Program-made: the position numbers and the translations under genes
Notes under the pieces: generated by a model
Told to the model about the DNA's origin: nothing
Seen by the model: only the letters and a program-made list of their open reading frames with translations
Databases searched by the model: none
DNA from: Corinectria fuckeliana
Lineage: Eukaryota > Ascomycota > Sordariomycetes > Hypocreales > Nectriaceae
Length of the DNA stretch: 64,000 nt
Direction: 5' to 3'
Assembly (NCBI GenBank): GCA_019137255.1
Contig: WPDH01000172.1
Span: 1-64,000 of the forward strand
Shown here: positions 19,795 through 29,892 of the stretch, piece after piece
Layout of the letters: each line of letters begins with the position of its first letter
How positions within the stretch are numbered: position 1 is the first letter of the stretch

Positions 19795-21618
19795 TCAATA
19801 GTCGTCGGCGAAATGAGGATCGTACGGAGCATAGCTGGGGGCGTAGCCTCGGCTCTGCGAGTCAGACTGGCTGGGAGCCCGAATCCGGTGGGCCAAGGCT
19901 TTGCGTTCCCCCCGGCTTCTACCGTCTTCAATCTGGTAAACAGTGCTGGCCCTGTCACTTCCAATGCGAGAGTTGGTGGGAGCACTGAATGTGATCTCGC
20001 CTCCATCGCCACATTCAATCTCAGCACCCTGTACTCGGACGACGGCCGAGCCAGAGACCTTGATGGTGACGTTGTCGTTCTCGCTGGAAGACGACCGAGT
20101 GATGCCAGTAGTGTTGCTTCGTCTAAACTCGCTCTCATCGCGGCTATCGCTGCTGCGGGTCGACCGACTGCTACCGCCTCCAGCGCGGTGGCTAGCCTTG
20201 CGCAAAGCCTCGGCGGTCAACGCCAACGGGGTGCCGCCGTTAACATCCTCCTGGTACTGCATCGCAGTGAGGTACTTGTCCTCGTCCAGGCTGACGCCGC
20301 CGCCTCCTAGAGCACGGTCACCATACAATGAGTCCCTTCGGTTGCGGGAAGCCGGCATGATCTCGAGTCCTGGTTGCTCATAGGCGACGGAGCCTCGTCG
20401 GGTGCGTGCGACGACTGCACGACGGTCGTAGTTGTGCTCTGGGGAGACATCGAACAATTCGTCACCACCCCTCAAGTCATCGTCATCATAGCCTCGCTGG
20501 TCGGCAAAACCGACGCCTCGACGGGCGGTTGGGGGTCGGGACTTCTGCCGGGTTGGCAGCTTTTGAGGTGGTGGCGGTCGGAAGGGTGCGCTAGCAGGCA
20601 ACGCCGACTGAGGTCGTGGAATGAACTCGGGTGGCGGCATTCGTTTTCGATCGTCGTCGGTCTGCTTCTTGGTGCGCGAAGCGCGTCGAACGAGGCGGGG
20701 ATCAGGCTCGTCCTCGTAGTCTCCGGGACCATAGCCATACGCCGCCTGAGCTTGCGCCTGAGCTTGCGCCTGGGCCTGGACCTGAGCTTGGGCAGCCTGC
20801 TGTCGATAGCCCATGGCGGAAGCGGGTCGCTCGAATCGATTCTTCAGGTGGGAATTCTGCTGTTGCATGCTCATGTCGAAGAATCCCGGGGTGTGGTGGA
20901 CGGGGGATGCAGAGACGCCGGCCATGGAGGGAGACGGCCCCCCTCCGTACATAGGGGGAGGTGGTGGGAAGGAGCCCATGGGGTAGCCAACGGGACCTTG
21001 CTGACCTCCGAGGGGTTGATGCCAGCCAGATTGGCCCATTGTGGGCGGCAGGCCTTGGCCCGGATAGTAGCTGTTGGGACGTGTCTGGGCACGAGGACGC
21101 ATGCCGGAGGTCGCGGGCTGCTTGACGCCATAGCAAGAAGGGTCCTCGACGTGGCCCCGTCGATACTGCTGGACAACGGGCTCGGTTCTTGTCTGGGTGA
21201 GGGACGTCGGTCGGGGCTTTCTAGAGACGGGCTTGGCCTCACGCTCTTTGACCGCCTTGGCCTCGGCACGAGCCTTGCGCTGTTGCTGTTCGGCGTCCTT
21301 CTGTTTCCGCTCCTTGCGGCGGCGGTCCTTTTCCCGCTGCTCACGCTCACGCTCGTACTCTCGTCGGGCCTCACGCTCGCGCTTGGAAGAACGGGGGGTA
21401 GAGTCCGAGTCCGTTGGGCTGTTAGAGGAGTCGGACTTTCGGTGGGAGGAGCGCTTGTCGGCACCACGGGACTTACCCGTGTTAGGACGCTCCTTGTATG
21501 GGCTCACGGGGACCTCGGATCTGGCATAGATGCGGGTGCTTGCGATGCCCTCGATGGAGCTTCCAGAATCCTCCTCCGCGTCCTCGACGTAGGTGGTGTA
21601 GTCGGTCTTCTTGGACAT
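19795..21618 (-). CDS. Disordered, charged fungal protein with C-terminal conserved-looking block
   Basis: Intronless, 607 aa, ATG at 21618. The N-terminus (MSKKTDYTTYVEDAEEDSGS) is acidic. Residues about 80-135 are a dense Arg/Glu/Lys run (REYEREREQREKDRRRKE) predicted to form a single helix or coiled coil. Then follow a Pro/Gly/Met-rich section, an Ala-Gln repeat (QVQAQAQAQAQAQAQAA, about residues 274-293), and basic/Pro segments with RRGVGFAD. A compact hydrophobic block NVTIKVSGSAVVRVQGAEIE (about 513-532) followed by GDGGEITFSA looks like a folded beta-rich piece. The C-terminus SYAPYDPHFADDY is aromatic. Orthologue-like layouts are common 'hypothetical proteins' in filamentous fungi. 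The beta-rich block is the best candidate for a functional core. Role unknown. Confidence 0.85.
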   Translation of the reverse strand: MSKKTDYTTYVEDAEEDSGSSIEGIASTRIYARSEVPVSPYKERPNTGKSRGADKRSSHRKSDSSNSPTDSDSTPRSSKREREARREYEREREQREKDRRRKERKQKDAEQQQRKARAEAKAVKEREAKPVSRKPRPTSLTQTRTEPVVQQYRRGHVEDPSCYGVKQPATSGMRPRAQTRPNSYYPGQGLPPTMGQSGWHQPLGGQQGPVGYPMGSFPPPPPMYGGGPSPSMAGVSASPVHHTPGFFDMSMQQQNSHLKNRFERPASAMGYRQQAAQAQVQAQAQAQAQAQAAYGYGPGDYEDEPDPRLVRRASRTKKQTDDDRKRMPPPEFIPRPQSALPASAPFRPPPPQKLPTRQKSRPPTARRGVGFADQRGYDDDDLRGGDELFDVSPEHNYDRRAVVARTRRGSVAYEQPGLEIMPASRNRRDSLYGDRALGGGGVSLDEDKYLTAMQYQEDVNGGTPLALTAEALRKASHRAGGGSSRSTRSSDSRDESEFRRSNTTGITRSSSSENDNVTIKVSGSAVVRVQGAEIECGDGGEITFSAPTNSRIGSDRASTVYQIEDGRSRGERKALAHRIRAPSQSDSQSRGYAPSYAPYDPHFADDY

Positions 21619-21957
21619 CGTGGGGTAGCGCGGTAGGTGGCGCGATCAAGGTTTGGTTGCCCCGGGGGAGCGTTTAGGCGATGGTGGGCTCGACAGCCTC
21701 CAACAACGGCCGCACTAGGGCGGGACGGGACGCAAGTCTATGGGATCGGGAAGCGGGTGGCGATGGCGATTGAGGCCGTTATCGAAGTCGTAGTGTCTCG
21801 GCGTCTTTTTCTCTCGAGCCGAGCAGCGGACATAGGACGGCGGCTGGGTTGCTGTGGTGGAAGCTAGTAGGCCGGCAATTTCGTCGAAACGGTGCTGGGT
21901 GGATGGTGGAAACGAAGACGACGGTGATCCTGGCATGAAACCAAGTGTTGATAGCGA

Positions 21958-21986
21958 TGATGGTGATGGTGATGGTGATGGCGATG
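21958..21986. repeat. ATGGTG short tandem repeat
   Basis: About five near-identical copies of a 6-bp unit within the upstream region of the minus-strand gene ending at 19795. Confidence 0.85.
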
Positions 21987-24900
21987 GTCGAGCTAGAGTA
22001 GCAAGACCGGGTAGTGGTAAGAGCAAAGTGCGAAAATGGTCGAGAATCGAGGGTCGAGGGTCGTTTCTTGGAGAGAGAAGGAGGGGAGGAGGGGGAAGGA
22101 GCGAACATGGATGGAAGGATGGTCAGTTTTAATAAAAAACAATGCCAAACCCAAGGCCCACGGGAGGGGGTGCCCCAGTGGCCGCCGTGGTGGCCCGCTA
22201 TGGCCCGCTGTGGCCTGGCTGGGGGGGGCGTCCCAGCGGCTGCTGGTACAGCCTGTAAAGAGCATTTCTCGTCCCGCCCCCAGGCCCAGTCGCTGATTCC
22301 TTCCCGCCTAATAAAAAAATTGAGTGTGCGTGTGTGAGTGCGAGAGTGAGACGGGGACAGGCGTGTGTGGATGCGTGTGGGTGGGCGTGTGGGCAGGTGC
22401 AACCCCAGGGAGGCATTGACAGGAAAGAGCGAGGGCGACCGACGCATTTGGGAGCCGGGTGTGGGCATAGCGCAACGCGCATTTGAGCACCACGCAACAT
22501 CATCGGTGCGTCTTTGGGCCAGCACAGCACACAGCATACAGCACACCAGCAAGAGCGGCGCCAGTAGACGCAGCTGTAAACACAGACACATGGTGGTGCT
22601 AATTCGGGTGCTGAGGTTGATGCAGATAGTGACGGCAATTCCTTGATCGTTCATGGCCAGCACCTGCTGTGTTCCTTCCTTCGGAGTTTGCCTGGCCAGA
22701 TAAAAATACACAGTTTCGCGGTGGAGTCTCAAGAGTCCTCAAGCTTCAACACGCCGGCGACGGACGGGTGCCCGCAGCATGCCACCAAACCATCAACCGT
22801 CAGTCAGCATGTCACTCGTCTCTCGACGGATACAGGTAATCGTCAGCAGGCCAAATTGACAGCTCGGGGACAACGAGCTGCCAGCCAGGGCATCTCAGGG
22901 AGCCTCGGGCGACTTCACCGTCTGTTCCTCTTCTCCCGACTCCCTCGTTCACCGATGCATGGGCCCTAACTTATCCCGCCCTGGTCCTCCTATGACCTCA
23001 ACCGCCACTGAATAGGCCAGCTCCCTCCCCGGCCTACTCTTGAGGCCTGCCTGACTTTACCGAGCCCTTTACTCCGCTCTGACGGCGTCGGCGGCCACGG
23101 CGGCGGGAGTGCCAGAGCAAACCCAACCGGGGTGCACCATTGAAGCACAAGAAAGGGGAACAGGGGACACAGAACGACACAGATGCAGATGGGCGTGTGG
23201 CTGGCATGAAGCCATGCGTTGTCCTGGGGAATGGGTCCTCCGTGGATGACGGACGCTGAAAGAAGCTGGGTCCTCTTCGCCCTGCTAAGTTCTCGCTCGC
23301 CCTGCGGGAGCTGGGATATGCCCGCCTACGCTTGCGTTCAGGTCACCCCTCCTACGGCCACTCCCCGAACTGAGCAGCTTCCTCTTGTTCACCTATTCTC
23401 ACTCTCGAGATTGTCTCGCAACGACACGGCTAGCCTAGCATCCAGCCCTTTCGTCACTGACGGCCCGTTTCTGCTACCAGCCTACTCCGCCAGAGACAAT
23501 CCCATAGCTATCCCCAGTGCTGTCAACCGGGGGGCAAGTTAACAATCCAGCGCGACAAGCCTCGACAGTCCCCCAGAGAAACAAAAGCGGACTAGAGGCA
23601 TGTATTAGCCCCGTGAGGTTAAGAGCGCGAGCGACCTGGAGTGAGGCGGCTGGCAGTGTTTGGCCCCAGATCCCAGACCCCAGCCCATTGTCAGGCTACC
23701 CACGAAAACCACGCGGCCGAGAATGGATCTGATCTGTCGACAGAACCCCAGATGGTGTCCAAAGACCCGCCCTGGCGCCCCTTCACGGGTCTTTGGAGCG
23801 TCGTCGAGCGCCCTCGCTGGCAGGGAGCCCTCAAGAGCTTCCGGGCCCAGGCGAAGCACTCAGGCCCAACTGTGGAGCTTGTATCCGGGCCGCCTCGTCC
23901 AACGCTCTTTTTTCTCTCTCCTGCCTTCTGGCTGGCTCTGCTTGGTCTGGTACGTCGCCGCCTCCTCACTAACTCAGCATCAGTTCCCCCAGTCTTTTCT
24001 TGTTGGTCCAGTCACGTCAGGCCAGGTCGCTGGGTCGGGTTTCCCAGCAGATCAAACTAAACCACACCCCTCCCGCCCACGAGAACCTCCGCTCGGCAGG
24101 CACACCCCGGCGTCGCCACCATGCCCAGTGCAAGCTTCTGGCCAACTTCACCTCACACCCCGGCTGGAAGGATAGAAAGAAGCTGGCGGAGAAGCTGGAA
24201 GGGCCCGGACACCTGGGCAGGGAGACCGACCCACCAACTGACGGGAGTGGCAGATAGATTGATTAACGAGCCGCCAATCTCCAACCAGCCCCGATAGCCA
24301 GGTTCTACGTGAAGCGAAGTCACAGGCCAAAGACGTCCTAACAGCGCTTTGCAACTAGATCAGTTGATGGGTGAGTAATAGGGTTGTCTGACTAATAATG
24401 GCAAGGCGAGGTAGTCGACAACACACACAACACCGTAAGCTACTGGGCATCCGTCTTGTCCGGTTCAGGGTCAGTGATAGGGTTCGAGGAATCCTCCACG
24501 AAACCTCAAGGCGCAGGCTTGGCAAGTCGCGGGGGTTAGCCAAAACAGGAGAAATGTTTGGAGCCAGGGTTTCGTCCTTTGTCTTGGCTTCCTGGAGAAG
24601 GATCTGGCCGTGTGGTGGCCGACCCTGGGTTGCTACACTGTTATTAAGGTTGGTATAATAACGGGCATCGTCGCATCAACAATATGATGGGGAATGCGGA
24701 CGGCTGTTGTGGCTCCCGCTTTCTCAACGTCCAGCCTTGGGTACAGACTGGGCTCTGTTTTAAGGCGCCAATGCCGGAGAGTAGCATGCCGCATACCTCA
24801 GAGGGGGGGTGTTCGCAGTAACTTACATCTCGTCCGGCTCTGTTTGGCACCCTTTCAGGCGAATTTTCAACGCGCATGCTCTTCTGTGCCTTCGTCCTCT

Positions 24901-25055
24901 CAATGGCCTCCATCAAAGTCTACGCCTCCACTATACGGAGTCAATAACCTTGGTCTGCCACTCCTCTGTTGAGGCTCTGCTGGGCTTCGCTACGTGCCCG
25001 ACTGGGCTCTTGGTGCGGAGAATCCCTGGTTTGGGTATCAACCCAGGTATCTCGA

Positions 25056-25082
25056 CTCGAGCGACTCGAGCGACTCGAGCGA
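25056..25082. repeat. 9-bp tandem repeat, CTCGAGCGA x3
   Basis: Three perfect consecutive copies; each holds an XhoI-type CTCGAG palindrome. Located in noncoding DNA. Confidence 0.95.
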
Positions 25083-28000
25083 GGACAAGCAGCGATAAAG
25101 AGCAAGACGGGGTTAATGGAAGAAACTAGGCCTACAGGTCGCAACCAACCTCATGTGGACGGTCGACTCGATGCCATCGTGAAGCTAGGTGAGCCCAAGA
25201 AGCTGTGAGTGTGGCTGTGATTCTCGTCGTTGTGGAATGAGGATTGTTCCAGGTGAATCACCCGTGTCTCCGCTGTGCGTCAGATGCGATTCACCAGGCG
25301 CCAAAGGCCCCAGACGGTGCACATCATCGCACCCCTTTGATACGAGCAGATACCCCTCCTGTTTCCTCCAGGTCGAGGTATCGTTCAACTTTCCAGCACT
25401 CATTCGTGTACGACTACGTACCGAAGCTACAGTAGAACCGTCGAACAGACAAGAACGGACAAGAAAAGACTAGGGCCAGCGCATCTCACCACGATGACGA
25501 GCGAGACCCAATCGTCTAGGGCCTAACGTCCCCTATGGATCCACGGATGCTCATGCACACGCCTGATGCCCAACCCCTCTTGGCTGGCTGCGTCGACAAG
25601 AGTCATCAGCGCGGACTCCCATAGGCTCACAACTCTTCATTTTGTGCACAACTCGCAGGTCGACAGTAAACCAGTTGCAGGGCCCCGACATACCCTGCTT
25701 CCTTGCGCCCCGAGTCATGCCCTTCTCGGGTGAAGATGCGTCATTGTCTCCGGGAAACCCCAGAAAGTGCTGTCACCAGAACGGCGATGCTAGAAGCCTC
25801 CAGCAGACGAACGAGCCCCCCCCTGAGGCTGGAGCATGACCATCAACGTTTCAGTGTCACGGAATGCGTTTTACGCTGTCCTCGCCCAGAGCCATCAGGC
25901 TTGGTCCGTTTGAAGACATCACCACTCCGGGGGCCCCCACACTCACCTCCGGTAAATCCCCCTCCCTGCCTCGATTGTGCCCCGATTTTCGGCCTCCATC
26001 GCCAGAAATCTTCGGCCCGTCAGCCGGAGGTGGCTTCCGGGCGTCGAAAGAGCTGTCGTTCCTCGTCCCCCAATTACGAGACGCCAGCTCTCACAGCGGT
26101 CTCCCGGCGTTGTCCGCATGTGACCTCGCCTCTTTCACTTGAACATGTTCGGGACAAATGCCGAGCCAGCGCTGGGCGGCTGGCAAGCAATGCCCTCCTC
26201 CCCTGCTCCCAACGTCCAATCGAGACTGACATCCTACCGACACGGTGGTGGTCCTCGTCGCGATATCAACAAGCGCAGAGGGCCACCGATTGGCTTCGAG
26301 GTGTTCAGAGTCAACAAAACAATCCAACCACATGTTCCGTCACCGACCGACGGACGCGCTGCATGGTTCTACTCCATCCTCGCCGGCTCAATGGACTCTG
26401 CAACGTGGTTGTTGCCATTCTAAATCTTCTGGGCACCCCTCCGCCTTACACCCTCCCACCAAATCCGAGCGTGTGTGGCCTAGTCCCAGCTGGCGTTGCG
26501 CTGTGGATGGATAGGATGGCTCACACATATGCACACTCGCACGCTCTTACGCACACAGCCTGGGTCCCGAGTTACCATATACTGCCAACTTTTTTCAACG
26601 CAAATATCGGTCGATGCATGCCCATTGATTGGCAACGCAAGGACTCCCGGGCAGTCCGCCGTCACGCGTTGCCTCTCACGAGCCCTCCATCTTTCTCCAA
26701 GCTCTAAAATCGCTCTGAGAGGCGGGTGCCGCGATCACTCAGCAGAAGGTTGTCATCGCCGCAGGCTGGACACCGAAGGAGGTGTCGAGAGCCCCAGTCC
26801 TGGCGTCCCGTGTGCCTGACGGGAAGATCCCTGCTCGAATCATTCGGATGGCTTGCCAGTCCCTCTTCAGCGCGTCCTCTAACTGTGGGGGGATGGGAAA
26901 CCGCATCCAAGGCATTGACGCATCTACAGGGTTTGGTAAAGGTGCCACACACTCACAGCTCTTCCAAAGTCATCCTCAGTCCACCCGAATTCAGTCCAGC
27001 CTTCCTGGGAGTATTGCTAAAGCAGTGCTTGGGGTTAGATGTTAATCTAAGGGTTAGGATAGTATCAGTAATATTGTTACCGATAGGCCCAGGATTAGGA
27101 TTGATCTACAGCTTAGGAACTGTTTTGGAGAGTGTTATCATAATGGAATATGCTTCAGGTTCAATCATGTCTTTGTGTATGTAGATCCTTGCCCGCCAAA
27201 ACTCCACTTCCGATCATCACTGACATCGCCCAGCAAACATCCCGTAGTCCTTGTCCGCTCCGCCGTTATCACAGGCTCCGCGAGACTAGTTCGCACCGGC
27301 CGATGCTAGTAGTCGAGCTTTTCTCAAAGATGACAAGCATATTTCACGCCCGTCACGACGATCCAGTCGCACAAGTTTCCCCGGCCGATCTATCGCTTCT
27401 CGACCACGCTCAGCTGGGGAAACACAACGCACCAAGCAAGCGATCACCACAACTCGCACGCTCCACCGTCAGTTACTCGGCAGTAGTCTGGTGAAGAATT
27501 GGCTTCTGCCGCACCTGCACGAAATCACGAGTGCATGCCACCATTCCGAGATCGATTCGCCATCCCACCACCCTGCAGCCCCCTTCGCGTAACAAGTGAG
27601 AATCCCGTCATGGGGGAAAACGGTCCCTCCCTTCCCCAGCATCCGAACCAGCCTCCTCCTCCTCCTCCTTCTTCCCCATCCCCTCTCCCGAATCGTGCCG
27701 TTACGCTGATAGCCATAGATACTTATTAGCCAGCGGTGGCGGCGACGCGGGGGGCGAACCCCTCACTCACCCAGGCCGGCACACACACACACCGCTCTTT
27801 CGAACTCGCGGGTGGCACCCCCATCTCAGCGCTGTTTTCTCCTCTCTGGTGCAATTAATAACTCCCGGCGGCCATTCCCTTGTGATGCTCGTGATAGTTC
27901 CCGCTCGGCGCTGCCCTGTCCGCGATTTCACTAGTCTAGGGGAGCTTCACGATGGCAATAGCATTTAGAACGATGTAGTCTTCGTGTGTGGCTAAGGACT

Positions 28001-28809
28001 CGCATGAATTGATGTATAAATCTAGCGAAAATCGCTGACCAACAAGGAAATCGAGCACCCTCTCCTTGTCCTGCTCTCCCTATCTAGCACATGTTCCCTA
28101 TCTGGCATATGTATCCCTTGCGGTTTGGGGGCGATGATCAACACTGCGTGGTCCTCGCGGCTGACCAGCTTGCTTGGTTACCTATCTCCCTCCTGTGCTT
28201 ACGGCCGGCCGAAATATGTACGGTATGTGGGTACAGTATCAACCCAATGAGGGTCGTCAGAAGTTCGCTGTGCCGTGTGTCTCCGTGTGTCCAATGACTC
28301 TACGGACACAACACGACGTGGCATTTGTCTTCGCCCCACGGCAATTAGAAAATCAGGTTGGGGGCAATTCAGCGAAAATTATTCGTTTCCTCTCACTAGG
28401 ATCCGTGACGACCCGAGTGATGAGTTGAACCATCCTCTCTAGAAAACTCTTATGCTAGGAACTTTCTCGGGTTCATCCTTGAAAGGATGCGCCACCAGCT
28501 GTGGCGTTATGGAACCGGTCTAATCTTCTTTTCGAGTGTCCGAACTTCCTCGAGGAATGGCGACATCCCTCCTGCGTAGGGTCCTGCAAGTCGTCCGCTC
28601 AGCTCACTTCGCCCGGCGTCTTAGTGGTCATGCTTGGTGTTCCTCTACTTCCTTGTCCACGGCTTCTCAAGACCTGTCTGCTTTGTGACTCACGTGTGCG
28701 CTGTCACTTTAGGCTCAACGCGGCCCAGTCAGGGGCTTCTGATAGCACTGCCTCGGCGCTTTGATGAGGTGTTGCTGTAGCCCAAACACCAAAAAAGACG
28801 CCCTGCCGG

Positions 28810-29667
28810 TCAGATCAAAATATCCAAGTCTGCCACGACAGGTCGGTGGTCTGACACGCGAATCTGGTCGTCGAAGCTATTAGCCAGGACGCCAAATGAG
28901 TTGACCTGTGCGGTCCGGGGCTCCTGGATGAAGAGGAAGTCGATGCGGCTCGGCACCTCACGGGCCTCCCCGAAGCTTGTGTACGTGACGTGGTTCCCGT
29001 AGTGCCGGCTCTCCGGGACCAGGTCCGAGATGTCCGCCATCCCCGAGCCCGGCGCCGTCATGGCCTTGTACGCCCCGTCTCGAGGGGAGCTGTTGAAGTC
29101 GCCTCCGATAAGCACGACGGAGACGGGGGATCCGTCACCCTCGGAGCTCCACTCCTGGGCGAATTTGATAAGCAGCTCGGCGCTGTGCTGGCGGGCCTGG
29201 ACACCGATGTGGTCAAAGTGCGTGCTCATGACGATGACGCGCGTCCCCGTCTCAGCGTGCGAGAACTCGCCCATCGTCACGATGCGATTGAGCACAGCGT
29301 CCCAGCCCCGCGAGGGCCGGTCCGGCGTCTTGCTCAGCCAGCGCGTCTCCTGGCGTTCGCAGCGCCACGTCTCCCGGCGGTAGAAGATGGGCGAGAACTC
29401 GCCGTCGCGCGCGCCCTCGCCGCGACCGCGCCCGATGTTAGCCCAGGTCTCGCCTAATTGGGTCTGGATATCCTGGACCTGCTCGTGCAGGCATTCCTGC
29501 AGGCACAGAAAGGGACTCTCGTGTCCGGCGGTGATGAAGGCGAGCTGCGTAGTGAGCTTAGGGCAGCGGACGTCCCAGGGGCGCTCGCCGGGGACGGGGT
29601 TGCGGGTTGCGTAGCGGATGTTGTAGCTGACGACGCGCAGGGGCATCGTCGGCGGGTGTTCTTCATC

Positions 29668-29699
<32 letters not shown>

Positions 29700-29892
29700 G
29701 CGATGGCGATGGCGATGTGTCGACGTCCATTCTCAGCGTGGCGCCAGGCGGGACGTCGACTCTGGTCATGGCGGGGGAGGAAGGGAGGAAGCTGAAGAAG
29801 CGGTCGTGGTGAACGGTCACGGAGAACAGCACGGCGCAGATGAAGAAGACGAGGATGAGGAGGTGTCTGAGCGGGCGAGTCAGCAAAGCCAT
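28810..29892 (-). CDS. Membrane-anchored endonuclease/exonuclease/phosphatase-family enzyme
   Basis: Intronless, 360 aa. The open frame reaches a TTG at 29919; the first ATG is 29892 and is chosen. Residues about 11-25 (LLILVFFICAVLFSV) form an N-terminal signal anchor, so the catalytic part probably lies in the secretory lumen or outside the cell. An Ala/Ser/Pro linker follows (eight Ala in a row). The EEP (DNase I-like) fold has its key motifs: SYNIRYA (Asn91), LQECLHEQ (Glu133), STHFDH (His226), GGDFNSSP (Asp265, Asn267), SRIDFLF and SDHRPV (Asp348, His349). All metal- and phosphate-handling residues expected of an active enzyme are present. The family cleaves phosphodiester or phosphomonoester bonds in nucleic acids, phosphoinositides or lipids; the substrate cannot be told here. 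It resembles the small EEP proteins common in fungi and bacteria rather than inositol-polyphosphate 5-phosphatases, DNA-repair Ape1 or CCR4. Confidence 0.85.

Larger units (their letters stand above)
21619..28809. other. 7.2 kb gene-empty interval
   Basis: Promoter side of the disordered-protein gene on the left and 3' flank of the next minus-strand gene on the right. GC content is ordinary and there is no RIP signature. Many overlapping open frames exist because stops are rare in GC-rich DNA, but the longest (near 25.7-26.7 kb) starts at TTG, is basic and domain-free. Contains ATGGTG hexamer repeats, GT-rich sequence (about 22320-22400) and a short CTCGAGCGA tandem array. No gene is supported. 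Confidence 0.5.

Noticed and set aside
8531..21618. Secondary-metabolite or other functional gene cluster
   Set aside because: The neighbouring genes belong to unrelated families and include no backbone or tailoring enzymes.
20374..21636. 420-codon plus-strand frame opposite the disordered-protein gene
   Set aside because: Antisense shadow; Leu/Gly/Arg-rich translation is typical of the complement of a Ser/Arg/Glu/Pro-rich coding strand.
23641..24175. Overlapping open frames of 139 and 171 codons
   Set aside because: Start codons are not ATG, the frames compete, and no motif is visible.
25703..26707. 334-codon open frame
   Set aside because: Begins at TTG, is rich in Arg/Ser/Pro with no domain or clear codon bias, and overlaps other long frames. 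Expected by chance in GC-rich DNA.
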